Shown here: piece by piece, positions 36,192-49,500 of the stretch
How positions within the stretch are numbered: the stretch's first letter is position 1
Layout of the letters: each line of letters starts with the position of its first letter
NCBI GenBank assembly: GCA_029260765.1
Contig: JAJDCP010000056.1
Location: forward strand, 62,001 to 126,000
Source: Planctomycetota bacterium
GTDB taxonomy: Bacteria > Planctomycetota > J058 > JAJDCP01
Direction of reading: 5' to 3'
Length of the DNA stretch: 64,000 nt
Notes under the pieces: generated by a model
The model's input: only the letters and a program-made list of their open reading frames with translations
Told to the model about the DNA's origin: nothing
Database searches by the model: none
Program-made: the position numbers and the translations under genes

Positions 36192-37589
36192 CTACTCCGG
36201 CAGCTCGAGCCGCACCTCGCGGGTGTCGCCCGATTCGATGCGCAGCATGCCCGACACGGCCCGGCGCATACCGTCCTCCGCAGTCACGAAGTAGTCGCCG
36301 GGAGCGAGCGACAGCACCTCAGAGACGCCTTGCTCGGAGGTGTCTGGGGCGTCCCAGTCTTCGGGCGGTTCAGGTGTCAGGCCCATGGGTGTGACGAAGA
36401 TCTTGCAGCCTGCCTGGGGTTCCTTGCGGGCGTTCTCGACGATCACCAGGATGCCGCCGGGGGCCTTGAGCTTCAGGTCGAAACCCGTCTGCTGGGCCTC
36501 GAGCACCTGCACGCGTTCTTTGACCGCCAGCGGTGGCTGGCCATAGCCCGTCACCTCATAGATGCCCGGAGCCAGATTAGCGATCTCGTAGCGGCCGTTG
36601 CCAAAGACCTGGACGCTGCCACCCGGCGGCGTGAAGTCGTCCATGCCTTTGACCACCACCCGCCCCTGCAAGACCGGATTGCCCCGGTCGTCGAACAAGG
36701 TCCCCGCCAGTCCCCCCGACTCGACCAGCTCGATGACGATGTTGTCGTGATTCCGCGAGATGTGCAGGTTGAAAGCCTGGCCTGCCAGTGTCGGACGGTC
36801 GTCGGGCGTCAGGCATTCGAGCCGGTATTGACCGCGCACCAGGGGCCCAAAGCTGAACTGCCCGTCGGGATTGGTGACCTGCGTGTCATAGACCGACTCG
36901 AAGTCTTCGGTGTCGACCAGACGCACGGTCGCCATCTCGACGCCGCGCCGGTGGAAATGGACCTCTCCGACAATGTTGTAGGCTTCCAGGGCGATCTCGA
37001 TATCGACCGGATACGGCGGAATCTCGAGAGGAATGCGCGGCTGCAAGCCCTTCCCCAAACGCAGGACTGCCTCACAGCGGGCCAGCGGCAAGTCGGCCGG
37101 GAACTCGATGCGCCCGTCACGTTGCGCGCTGAAGGGCACGCCTTCGCCATCTTTCTGGCCCTGGAAGACCAGCTCGCCTGCTACGGGCATCCAGGTCACC
37201 AGCTCGCCCGCTATCGTGACAAAGCCGGGCCGTGTCGCTGGCTCGGCGTCCGCCGTGTCTGCCACCACTGGAGTCACCGGCACGGGCTCGGACAACGGCT
37301 CCACAGCGACGGCTGCTGGTTCAGGCTGGGACGCGTCAGGCTGCGGCTCGGGAGGCGTCTCAGGCTCCCACTGCGAAGCCGGCGGGTTCCACGTATCTGC
37401 GGGCTCCGGCTCGGGTTGAGCCACGTTCCCGCCCACATTTCCTGAATCCTGCTGCCCGTCGTCCGGTTCCTCGAAGTCGAGATCGCTGAAATCCGGCCCG
37501 TCTCCCAGACTGCTCAAGACCCGAAAAGTCAGCGTAAAGATCACGGCCAGACAGGCGATGCCCGCGACCACCATCAGCGGCCGCTTCAT
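36192..37589 (-). CDS. Membrane-anchored protein with carboxypeptidase-regulatory-like domains
   Basis: A 465-residue protein with an N-terminal membrane anchor (PLMVVAGIACLAVIFTLTF) and a long acidic Pro/Glu linker (about 45-105). Beta-sandwich repeats of the carboxypeptidase-regulatory type follow: YNIVGEVHFHRRGVEMATVR with NPDGQFSFGPLVRGQYRLEC, GGLAGTLFDDRGNPVLQGRV with GNGRYEIANLAPGIYEVTGY, and a final LAPGDYFVTA domain. Such domains are structural or binding modules of the cell envelope. Last gene of the leftward block; its start overlaps the TPR gene stop by four bases. Convergent with the PDZ kinase three bases away. Confidence 0.8.
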   Translation of the reverse strand: MKRPLMVVAGIACLAVIFTLTFRVLSSLGDGPDFSDLDFEEPDDGQQDSGNVGGNVAQPEPEPADTWNPPASQWEPETPPEPQPDASQPEPAAVAVEPLSEPVPVTPVVADTADAEPATRPGFVTIAGELVTWMPVAGELVFQGQKDGEGVPFSAQRDGRIEFPADLPLARCEAVLRLGKGLQPRIPLEIPPYPVDIEIALEAYNIVGEVHFHRRGVEMATVRLVDTEDFESVYDTQVTNPDGQFSFGPLVRGQYRLECLTPDDRPTLAGQAFNLHISRNHDNIVIELVESGGLAGTLFDDRGNPVLQGRVVVKGMDDFTPPGGSVQVFGNGRYEIANLAPGIYEVTGYGQPPLAVKERVQVLEAQQTGFDLKLKAPGGILVIVENARKEPQAGCKIFVTPMGLTPEPPEDWDAPDTSEQGVSEVLSLAPGDYFVTAEDGMRRAVSGMLRIESGDTREVRLELPE

Positions 37590-38524
37590 GGCCGGTACCG
37601 CAGCGCGGGAAAGCGCTCGTCGATGGCCGTGAAACTCGGCGTCTCCGCATCGAGGTCCCGGATCAGAGCTTGCAGCTCGATCATGGCCGCCTCGTCAAGG
37701 TTCTCGGTGCGCGGAGCCTTCTCCGCCACCTCTTTGAGCTTGCGCAGATACTTGTGGCTCGGGGTCGCCCGGTGTGCCGCCAACAGGCAGCCGATCGCGG
37801 CGTCGATGTTGCCCAGCCGCTGCTCGACCAGCCCGAGGTTGTAGTAGCCGCTGCCAAACCCGGGCTTGAGTACGATCGCCTGCTGGTAGAAGACCCGCGC
37901 CCGCTCGATACCCTGCTGATCGCCATGCATGAACAGGGCCCAGCCCCAGGTGCGCAAGACCAGGTAACGCTCTCCGCCCGTCAGGCCCGCTTGGGATTTG
38001 TAGAGCGAGGCCACCGAAAAAACGTCCTCCAGGGAAGCCGAGGCCACCCGCGAGAGCAGCTCCTGGGCGATCGTCTCGCGCCGCAACGTGGCCTCTCCCG
38101 GATCGCTCCGGTCGACCCCGGTGATCGCCTTGCCGACGTCCAGGAATATCCGGCTCTCGGCATCGACGTCGATGCGCTGCCAGTCCCCGCGCATCGGCTC
38201 GTCACGCAAACCGAGCAAGATCCAGGCCTGCTCATCGGCCACCCAGGCGATGCTCATGTACTTCCGGTGCAGGTTCTCGAGCTGCTTGGGCCAGAACACC
38301 TCATTGTTGGCGTAGACGTGTGAGAAGACCTGCAGCTCGTGGCTCTCTACGCGCTCGCCGGTGAACGCATCATAGATGTCGACCCAGGCCTGCAGAGGTG
38401 CCGCCCGCAAGATCGGATCTTCGGCCAGGGCGCCGCCCTGCCGGTAGACATGGACGTACATCTCCTGCGCCTGCAACGCGGGCGCGAGCAGCAGCAAGAG
38501 AGTGAGTAGAGACTTTGCGTTCAT
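37586..38524 (-). CDS. Exported TPR-containing protein
   Basis: A 312-residue protein: signal peptide MNAKSLLTLLLLLAPALQAQ, an N-terminal beta-rich region (MYVHVYRQGGALAEDPILRA and following), then TPR repeats (ARVFYQQAIVLKPGFGSGYY, NLGLVEQRLGNIDAAIGCLL). ATG38524 with GAGG six bases upstream is preferred over an in-frame TTG six bases earlier. It is probably a periplasmic or envelope-exposed scaffold working with the carboxypeptidase-regulatory-domain protein to which it is coupled. The function is unknown. Confidence 0.8.
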   Translation of the reverse strand: MNAKSLLTLLLLLAPALQAQEMYVHVYRQGGALAEDPILRAAPLQAWVDIYDAFTGERVESHELQVFSHVYANNEVFWPKQLENLHRKYMSIAWVADEQAWILLGLRDEPMRGDWQRIDVDAESRIFLDVGKAITGVDRSDPGEATLRRETIAQELLSRVASASLEDVFSVASLYKSQAGLTGGERYLVLRTWGWALFMHGDQQGIERARVFYQQAIVLKPGFGSGYYNLGLVEQRLGNIDAAIGCLLAAHRATPSHKYLRKLKEVAEKAPRTENLDEAAMIELQALIRDLDAETPSFTAIDERFPALRYRP

Positions 38525-38575
38525 CGGCAACCTCAGCCATGGCGAGCGCGCCAGACGAGCGCGACAGAGAGGCGA

Positions 38576-40963
38576 CTACTGGCACTGGAAGCGGGCGATA
38601 CGATGACTCTGCGCATCGAGCACGTACATCATCCCGTAGCCGTCCGTGGCCAGGTCGACGGGCGCTGGGCAGTTGTTCTCCATGTCGTCGTCGACCCGCC
38701 CGATCAGCCCGACATTCTCATCAGCGACCGCGACGTAGAAATCGTCGCCGAAAGCGCCGTCGTCGCGCGCCACCATCCCCAGAAGGCCCGTGTTCATGCC
38801 GCTCAAGTCATCGTATGCGTTCACATCGGTGAACAACTTGAAGCTCTGGTCGGCGGAAAAGCGGCCCTGCCGTTTGAGGTAGCGGCGCAGCACATAGTTG
38901 TCGTTGCAACCTGCCACGACGCGGTCTTTGGGCAAAGCCCCGAGCGCGCTCGGTTCCGTCAGTTGCGAGTCTGCCGCGGCGGGGAAACTGTCGATCACCC
39001 GCCCCGCCTCGTCGAAGTGCAGGATGGCGTTGACCTCGCGGGCCATCAGCACGTAGACCGTACCCTCGACCACGGCCACATCGACCGGATTCGAGATCTG
39101 GCTGCCACCCGCGCCGGGATTGCCGATCGGCACCGGAATGCCTCCGTTGGGAGAGTACTTGCGCACGTTCCCGTACTCGGCATCGAGCACGTAGATGCTG
39201 CCATCGGCTCCACTGTCGATGTCGATCGGGTCACGCAGCCGGTCGTTGCCCTCGCCGATGTGCCCGAACTTGGCGGTCATCCAACCGACGTTATCGAGCA
39301 CCATGACCGCGTAGAGATCGGGCGCCAGGCACGCGATGTTGCCCAGAGGATCGCAGGAGATCTTGGTAACATATTCAAAGGAATATGCCTCGCCGCCCCA
39401 CTTGCCATAGAGCTGCCAGGTCTGCTCGTCGGTCGAGATGTAGCGGAACAGCTCAGTATTCTGCTTGGCCACCACAAACACATCACCGGTCGGGCTCAGT
39501 TTGATGCGGCTGACGTCGGTCATGTTCTTGAACGACTTGCTTTCGGTCAACATCTCGCCGAACTTGCGCACGTTCGAGCGCTGCTTGCGGCACTCCAGAG
39601 CCTTGATCGGCCGCAGATTCACGTCACCACCCGTGTTCGAGAGCACGTACATCAGGCCCGTGGTCGGATCGAAGTCCAGCCCGGTCATCTTCTCTTTGGC
39701 ATCGCCCAGGCGGATCTGGAAAGCGGGGCGATGGTTCTCGAACACCACCACCTTCTTGATCTGCCCATCATCGAGCACGATCAGATTTCCTTCGGGATCG
39801 AGCGCGATCGAAACCGGTTGCTCGAGCTGCCCGTCCATATTGCCGTTGGCTTTGGTTCCGAGGCTCAGCTGAAAATTGCCGAGTTTGTCGAAGAGCTGCA
39901 CGGTCCCGGTGTGTTTGTCGAGAACATAGACCTCACCCTGACTGTTGATCTCGATGTCGATGGGATCGACCATCTCGCCGTTGACGCCGTAGCTGCCCTC
40001 TTTGCCGAATTTGACAGGACGGTTGGTCGTGAAGGTCTCTGCCGAATTCAAGGGGTACATGAACACCGCCTTGTTGTAGCGATCGAGCAGATAGACGCGG
40101 TTCTCGAACACCTCCATTCGGAAAAAATCGAAATCGTCGGGATAGGGACCGTACTGCGCGACGTAGCCCCAGCCCTCGTCGAGCTTGACGACCATGCGCC
40201 GCTCTGGGTCGAGCACGTAGGCAAATCCCTGCTGATCGAAAGCGATGTCTGCAATCTTGCTGAAGATCACCTGGTGGTCGCCGAGGTGTCCCCGAAACGG
40301 GAAGCGCTGTGGCCTCCAATTGCGCGGCAGCCCGCCGCTGCGCAAGACCTTGGTGTCCGTGCCCTCGCGCCCGGTGGGATCGCGCACGACAACCGTCACC
40401 TCATACTGTCCGCTCTCGAGCGGCGCCGTCCAGGTGTTCTCAGGGCTCGAGGTGGCCGCGAACGCGAGCCGTCCTCCCGTACAGGACCAACGGTAGATCA
40501 AGCGCCCGCCATTGGGGTCGGAGGCCTTGATGTTGAGTTTGATGGAGTTGTTCCAGGCGGCCGCGGCATTGTCAGCGAGAAACTCGACGACATACGGATC
40601 TTGCTCCTCCTCAGGCCGCACAGGGTTCTGGGCGACGCGCATGCCCGCCTTGACCTGACTCGCTGCCATCTCGAAATTCTCAATCCTGCAGGTCGAATGC
40701 GTATCGGCCACGTCAACGACAACGATGGACGCGACCACCTTCATTTCCTGGAAGACCACATCCCCGGAGATGGGAATCTCGATCATGCGCGGGTTCGACC
40801 AGACCTCGAACACCATGTTCTCTTCGACACCGTCCTGCTTACCGACGTCGATCGTCGCGCTCTGATCCATGATCGACTCGATCTTGCCGAGGATCTGGCG
40901 GTCCGCCCAACCAGAGGCCGCGAAGGCCACCAGCAGGATGACAGCGAGTTTTCGGGATCTCAT
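38576..40963 (-). CDS. Exported NHL beta-propeller protein with FlgT-C-like and PKD-like domains
   Basis: A 795-residue protein. A signal peptide (MRSRKLAVILLVAFAASGWA) is followed by a small beta domain (GKIESIMDQSATIDVGKQDG, then VEENMVFEV) resembling FlgT-C/secretin-associated folds. A PKD-like Ig domain comes next (about 115-205: SIKLNIKASDPNGGRLIYRW), then many NHL-type repeats (for example DIDSGADGSIYVLDAEYGNV). NHL propellers bind proteins, RNA or glycans; an exported one likely binds an envelope or extracellular partner. GGAGGG lies five bases before the ATG. It is 64 bases downstream of the kinase and 51 bases upstream of the TPR gene. Confidence 0.85.
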   Translation of the reverse strand: MRSRKLAVILLVAFAASGWADRQILGKIESIMDQSATIDVGKQDGVEENMVFEVWSNPRMIEIPISGDVVFQEMKVVASIVVVDVADTHSTCRIENFEMAASQVKAGMRVAQNPVRPEEEQDPYVVEFLADNAAAAWNNSIKLNIKASDPNGGRLIYRWSCTGGRLAFAATSSPENTWTAPLESGQYEVTVVVRDPTGREGTDTKVLRSGGLPRNWRPQRFPFRGHLGDHQVIFSKIADIAFDQQGFAYVLDPERRMVVKLDEGWGYVAQYGPYPDDFDFFRMEVFENRVYLLDRYNKAVFMYPLNSAETFTTNRPVKFGKEGSYGVNGEMVDPIDIEINSQGEVYVLDKHTGTVQLFDKLGNFQLSLGTKANGNMDGQLEQPVSIALDPEGNLIVLDDGQIKKVVVFENHRPAFQIRLGDAKEKMTGLDFDPTTGLMYVLSNTGGDVNLRPIKALECRKQRSNVRKFGEMLTESKSFKNMTDVSRIKLSPTGDVFVVAKQNTELFRYISTDEQTWQLYGKWGGEAYSFEYVTKISCDPLGNIACLAPDLYAVMVLDNVGWMTAKFGHIGEGNDRLRDPIDIDSGADGSIYVLDAEYGNVRKYSPNGGIPVPIGNPGAGGSQISNPVDVAVVEGTVYVLMAREVNAILHFDEAGRVIDSFPAAADSQLTEPSALGALPKDRVVAGCNDNYVLRRYLKRQGRFSADQSFKLFTDVNAYDDLSGMNTGLLGMVARDDGAFGDDFYVAVADENVGLIGRVDDDMENNCPAPVDLATDGYGMMYVLDAQSHRIARFQCQ

Positions 40964-41027
40964 GAACCCTCCACAAGAACGCGGGCCCAGCTGGGCCCGG
41001 GGGTTTGGGAATGTGCGGATCGCCGCG

Positions 41028-43775
<2,748 letters not shown>

Positions 43776-43843
43776 GAAGTGATCCCCTAGGATGGACCCG
43801 GAATACCTGAGCCGTGCCGTAGACCATGATCTCCGGCGCCCTC

Positions 43844-43873
43844 AAGGTAACCCAAAATGAGGCCCACTGTCAA
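43844..43873 (-). promoter_or_regulatory. Candidate sigma-70 promoter of the 41028-43775 kinase gene
   Basis: On the minus strand a perfect -35 box TTGACA (43873-43868) is followed after 18 bases by TACCTT (43849-43844), which keeps the key T, A and T of the -10 consensus. It lies about 70 bases upstream of the kinase start, and the -35 overlaps the stop codon of the upstream M1 peptidase gene. No other box this close to consensus was seen in the block. Confidence 0.45.
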
Positions 43874-46431
43874 TCCGCGGCAGTGCCCTCGGCAGCCGGC
43901 TTCTCAGTGGTCTCGGCCTTCGACTCCAGCAAGCTGAGGCGCTCGAGCGCACCGCGTAGCTTATCCTTGAGCTCTGAGACCTCTTTGCTGAGCTTCTCCA
44001 CCCCGCCGTCCGGCTTCAAGCCAGCCCGGACGGACGCCGCTTTGCGTTGCAGCTCAGCATGGTCCTGTTTGGGCAGACGCGCACACAGCCCCTCCAGCGC
44101 GCGAGCCGCTGAGGCAACCCGCAATTTTGCCAGTCCCGCCGCAGAGGTATACAGAGTACGGCTGTCGCACTCCGACTCTCTCTGCAGGGCTGCCAGGGCC
44201 TCGGAGGCCAACTCCCGGTGGCGCAAGTCCAGCCAGGGGGCGCAGGCCGCCAAGCCTGACACCACCCAGCGGCGAGCCTTCTCGGGCTCCATTCCATAGG
44301 GCAACCTGGCCAGCAGGTGCTCGAAAGCCCGCTCAGAACGTAGCGCCCCCAAGCCCCGGAAAGCCCCACCTCGTACCAGACTCTGGTAGCCGGCGTCCGC
44401 GCTGGCTGCTGACAGGCAGTCGTAGTCCGCGTCATCCCGCTGTGCGCCCAGCGCCGCCAGCGCACCGGCGCGGGCGCGGTAGGCCAGCGGCCGCTCGAGG
44501 AAGGCGCGCAGCGCGCTCGCCATAGTCGCATCGCGCAGGTCACAGAAACCGACCAGATCCATCAGCGCTTGCGGGTCTTGCTCGTGCTCGAGAAAGCCTG
44601 CCAAAACTCCCGCGACGAAAGGACCGGCCGCCTTCCGCACGTGCCGCGCGAGCTCGACCCGCACCCCCCAATGGCCCTCATTGCGATGGGCCTCGGCGAT
44701 CGCCTCCAGGTTCTGCTTGCCGCCCTTGCGCGCCAGGTGCTGCGCCGCCCAGACCCTCTGGCTGAGATGCTCGGCCTCCCTCAGGGTGCGACGCAACAAG
44801 GCATCGGAGCATTCCAGCTCCTGGCTGTGGAGCAGGTGCGCCTGCGGGTCGACTTGCAGCTGCACGGGTTCAGCCATCTCCAGCTCAAGCTGATGCAGCT
44901 TCTCGTCGACCTTGAATTTGTGATGCAGCCACGCGCCGCCCTTGAGCTCGACTGCCAGCTGCAACTCGAACTGGAAGGGCAGCTTCTGTTTCTGCTCGAG
45001 CTTGAGACGGCCTCGCCCCTTCTCTTTGTCATAGCTGAAATCCAACTTCAGCTGTGGGTAGCCCGCGCGATAGAACCACTGGTCGAAGAACCAGTCGAGA
45101 TTCCGCCCAGAGCTCTCTTCGAGTTTGCGCTGAAAGTCTTTGGTCTCGACCAGTTTGCCCGAGAACTCCTTGACATAGGCCCGCACTCCCTGCCAGAAGT
45201 CCGCATCTCCCAGATGCCGGCGCAACATGTCGAGCCTGCAGGCACCGCCAGGGTAGAGGTGCGCGTCGAACATGTCCCAGCTGCTATCGAAGTTGCCCGT
45301 CACGATCGGTCGCTTGTAGCGGCCATCGGCCTCTTCGCGGTAGCGGCGGCTGTTGGTCAGCATCTCGTAGCGGAACGCATCGAGAGAGACACAGTCTTCC
45401 ATGTGCAGCGCTTCGAGGTAGGTGGCCCACGATTCCTTCAGCCAGGCATGGGAGAAGTGGCGGATGACCAGGGCGTCGCCGAAATAGCTGTGGCCCATCT
45501 CGTGGACGTTGATCGCGTCGACCAGCCAGCCCAGCTCGCTGGCGGCTGTCGCATCGAGAACCCACATGTCGTCCCAGCTGGTCAGGCTGATGTTCTCCAT
45601 CGCTCCACCGATGCCGGGGGCAGCGAACTGGAAGTACTTGGGAAACGGGAAGGGCGCATCGAGTTTCTTGACCATCCAGCGCATGATCTCAGGCGTGCGC
45701 CCGAAGCTCTGCCGCAGGTTGTCTGGGGGAGTGCCCTTGGGTCCGAAATACTCGATGCGGATGTCGCCGACGCTCTCGTCCTCGACCCTGACGAAGTCGC
45801 CCATCGCCACGCAGGCCAGGTAGGGCGGGCACGGCTGCTCCAGACGCCAGATCGCCGTCTTGCTGCCATCATCGTGTTCGGTCTCGGAGACCAACGACCC
45901 TCCAGCCAGCAGGTGCCAATCAGCCGGCCCGCGCAAGTGCCACTCGAAGGTGCTGCGCACAGCAGGATGGTCCACACAGGCCAACCAGTAGCGTGCCCTC
46001 TCGGTCTCGTTGTCCGAGGCCACAATCGACGGCCGCCCTGGATAAGCCTCGTCAGGCGCGCAGAAGTCCAGCCCGGAGGTCGGCCGGTCGAGTCGGTAGC
46101 GCACCGAGACCTGGCGTTCGTCACCGCGCTGCAGCGACTGCTGCCAGAAGAGCTGCAGCTTCTTGCCGTCGTAGTGGAAGCTCAGGGCGTGCCCATCTGC
46201 TGCCTCGGCAACGAGATCGAGGAACTCGACCGCATCCAGCGCGACACTGCTCGCGCCCCCGCTATGGCAACGCAACGAGATCTCCAGCTGCAGCTGGGCG
46301 CTGCGGCTGGCGAGGTCTGGCTGCAGATGGACCTGCATGTGGAACGGCAGGATCTCACGGGGAGGTCCGTAGCGGGGAAGATCTGAGCTGGCGAAAGCGC
46401 GGGCGTGGCCGCAGCCGTGGATGGACGGCAT
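43870..46431 (-). CDS. M1 family zinc aminopeptidase with C-terminal helical repeat region
   Basis: An 853-residue gluzincin. GAMEN (276-280) recognises the substrate amino end, HEMGH (310-314) binds zinc with Glu333 in WLKES as third ligand, and Tyr393 in LYPGGA fits the catalytic tyrosine. It cleaves N-terminal residues of peptides; there is no signal peptide, so it is probably cytoplasmic. The C-terminal third (about 560-850) is helical, HEAT-like, ending in a coiled coil. ATG46431 has AGGAGG seven bases upstream. It lies between two kinase genes, 106 bases downstream of the first. Confidence 0.93.
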   Translation of the reverse strand: MPSIHGCGHARAFASSDLPRYGPPREILPFHMQVHLQPDLASRSAQLQLEISLRCHSGGASSVALDAVEFLDLVAEAADGHALSFHYDGKKLQLFWQQSLQRGDERQVSVRYRLDRPTSGLDFCAPDEAYPGRPSIVASDNETERARYWLACVDHPAVRSTFEWHLRGPADWHLLAGGSLVSETEHDDGSKTAIWRLEQPCPPYLACVAMGDFVRVEDESVGDIRIEYFGPKGTPPDNLRQSFGRTPEIMRWMVKKLDAPFPFPKYFQFAAPGIGGAMENISLTSWDDMWVLDATAASELGWLVDAINVHEMGHSYFGDALVIRHFSHAWLKESWATYLEALHMEDCVSLDAFRYEMLTNSRRYREEADGRYKRPIVTGNFDSSWDMFDAHLYPGGACRLDMLRRHLGDADFWQGVRAYVKEFSGKLVETKDFQRKLEESSGRNLDWFFDQWFYRAGYPQLKLDFSYDKEKGRGRLKLEQKQKLPFQFELQLAVELKGGAWLHHKFKVDEKLHQLELEMAEPVQLQVDPQAHLLHSQELECSDALLRRTLREAEHLSQRVWAAQHLARKGGKQNLEAIAEAHRNEGHWGVRVELARHVRKAAGPFVAGVLAGFLEHEQDPQALMDLVGFCDLRDATMASALRAFLERPLAYRARAGALAALGAQRDDADYDCLSAASADAGYQSLVRGGAFRGLGALRSERAFEHLLARLPYGMEPEKARRWVVSGLAACAPWLDLRHRELASEALAALQRESECDSRTLYTSAAGLAKLRVASAARALEGLCARLPKQDHAELQRKAASVRAGLKPDGGVEKLSKEVSELKDKLRGALERLSLLESKAETTEKPAAEGTAAD

Positions 46432-46537
46432 GGGGGGCTCCTCCTGGACGGTACCGATTCTGTGGGCAGCATTGTAGATCGCTGCCAGAAGGCTTGAAAG
46501 AAGATTCGGTCTCGATGGAACCGCTGGGTAACGGCGC

Positions 46538-49500
46538 CTACTGACGCTCGAGCAAGGCCTGCCAGCGCGGATCCGTGTGTAGAGGCTCGAACTCCGGCTG
46601 TTCGAGCAGCTGCTCGACGTCGACGCCAGCGAGGGCAAAGCGCTGCTCGAGAAACCCGAAGGCGCGCTCGACCCAGACATCACGGGTGCCGCTCTCGGTG
46701 GCTTCGAGAACCATCCGTCCGCACAGGGTCGCCGCAAGCTCGGCGGCGGACTTGCGGATCTCAGCGATCTGCGCCTCGCTCATGTCATATTGACAGCGGG
46801 TCTTCAGCACCCGATCCATGTCTTCGATCGCGGCCACATACTCCTTGAGCTGCAACCAGACGAAGGCACGCCGGTAGAGAGCCAGGAAGTCCTCGCGCAG
46901 CTCGATGGCTCGTCCGTAGTCAGCCAGCGCGGCATCATGTTCACCGAGCCGGGCCCACGCGTTTCCCCGATTCTTCCAGGCGATGGGCTGGCTCGCATCG
47001 TACTCAAGAAAGACACTCAAGTCCTGGATGCACTCGTGAAACCGGCCGAGCTTGAAGAACGCGGCCCCGCGCTCATAGTAGGGCTGAGGATAGCCGGGTT
47101 CGAGCACGATGGCCTCGCTCAGCACCCGCAGGGCGCGCTCGACTGAGCCCACCTTCAACAGCAGCTGCCCCAGCCGGGACCGCGCGCGAGCGTCGCCGGG
47201 GTCAAGGTCGATCAACCGGGTCCAATCGTCGCCCGCCTCCTGCCAATCTCCGAGCTCGAAATAGGCATCGCCACGATTGAGCAGGGCTTGGAGCATGGTC
47301 GGCTCACTGCGCAGGGCGGCACTGAACTCGTCGATGGCGCTGCGGTAGTCTTCGAGCTCAAAGAAGATCAGACCACGATTGTTGTGCGCCTGTGCCATAC
47401 CGGGTTGGAGCTCGAGGGCCAGCTCAAAGTCCGCCAAGCCCTCCTGCCAACGGCCGAGCTGTAGATAGGTGCAGCCACGATTGACGTAGGAAGCCACAGA
47501 TTCCGGGCACAACTCGATCACGCGTCCCAAGCCATCCAGGGCTTCCTCATGCCGTTTGAGCTTGCTCAACAGGGTCGCACGGTTGCCGATGGCGACCACG
47601 TAGTCGGGCCGCAGGCGCAGGGCCGCGTCGTAGTCTGCCAGAGCGCCCAGCAGATCTCCCTTGTGATCTCGCGTCAAGGCCCGATTGAAGTAGTCCCTCG
47701 CCTCGACAAATACGGCATCGGGCTCGGACAGGGGGACTCTGCCAAACACCCGCTTGACCTGCCCCCAGATCTGACTTTCGATGCCATGCAGATCGCGAAC
47801 CTGGCTCAGCAGCACCTCATTGGCCGCCGGATCGCGCGTCATACACAGCGCTTCGGCAGCGATCACCGTCAGCTCGGGATCGCGCACCAGCTCGACGCAA
47901 CGGCACAGGACGGGCACGGTGTAGGCCGCCAGCTCGAGATGACCAAGCACCCGCAGAATCACCTCGAGCTCTTCGCGCTCTGCCTGACTCCAGATCGGCG
48001 CCTGCTCTGTGCGCATGCGCTCGAGGTACGGCTGCAGCGCGGCTTCGAGCACGGCCACGACCTCAGGCCGACGGTAGGCACTGAGCTCAACGATGATCTC
48101 TTGCGGTGTCGGACCCCAGCTCGGACGGCCTTCCCGCTCACGACCGCGGCGCAGATCGTCGAGAGCTCGCTCGGTGCGCAGCAGCTGCACCTTCAGTTGT
48201 TGCTCTCGGCCCGCGCGCACACGCTCGATGAAAGGGCCCTGCAGCTTCTGTTCCATCGACAGCGCGACCATCTGGGACATGTCCCAGGCGTCACAGCGGA
48301 TAGCCAGCTCAAATGCCCCTTCCAGGGCTTCTTGGAGCCGCTCCCCGCGCATCTGCAGCGTGCCCGGCGCAAAGAACTCATGCAGCTTGCCGTCGACCGG
48401 CTCGGTCGCCAGCCGCAGCAGTTGCTGCTCGCGGCGCACTCCTGCCAACAACTCGAGGACCGCCTCCCGATTGAGACGTCGGCTCTCGGCGGACAGCGGT
48501 GCATGAGGCGCGAGGACCCCCGCCCCCTCACTCCCTCGCTGCGGGGCGTCCGCCAAGACAGCCAAACGACTGCGCACGTCGGCGAGTGCCTCGACGTAGG
48601 TGGCCCGTGCGAAGCCGAGCGTGTCCAGGGCCCGTTGGCGGGTTGTCGTCAAGCGTTGCTGCCGGAAGCTGGCCTGCAGCCAGGCAGCACCGACCAGCCC
48701 GAGGATCAACAGCCCCGCAGCGAGCAACGCCCGCTGCAGCCAGCGTCGGCTGCGCTGCTCGTCGAAGCGTTGACTCTGACGCTGCTCGAGAAAGCCCCGA
48801 ACCTCGGCGATCTGACTGGCAGGTGCTGCGTCGGCGTCGACACGGGCCAGTTGCGCACGTGCCAATCCCAGGTCGCCCTGGATGATGGCCGCGCTGGCGA
48901 ACGCCAAGCGCGCCCGAGCTGCGCCTTCGCGAGCCTGCGGGTGCTCCCACAGCTGCAGGGCGTTGCCGAAGCCAGCGACCGCTTCGGCGAACTCCTCATA
49001 CAGCCGGTCGCGCGCTTCCTCGGCCAGCAACGCTCCGCTCGAGGCTCGCAGCTTGCAGTCTGCCAGCTTCTGATCGGCAGCGGTCCTGATCGCCAGGCTC
49101 TCACGATGCACCAGGTGGGCACGCAGATCGTGCAGGAAGTCGGCGACACTCTGGAAGCGCCGCTCGAGGTCGGGCTCGAGCGCCCGCGCACAGAGCTCCC
49201 GCAGACCGGCCGGATGGTCCTCGGACAGAGGCTCGACGACGCCCTTGGACGCCGCGAGCACCACCTGGAAGAGGGTCTTGCCCGTGTGCGGCGGCCGGCC
49301 TGTGAGGATCCGGTAGAGGATGCCGCCCAGCATAAAGACATCGCTCCAGGGACCGAGCCTACCCCCCTCCCCTTCAGCGAGCTCTGGAGGCATGTACGCC
49401 GGCGTGCCGCAAGGCGCATCGACGTCAGAGATGTGCCTCAGCCCTGGGGTCTTTTCCTGAAAGCCGACGGCCAGCCCCCAGTCCATCACCATCACTTCCC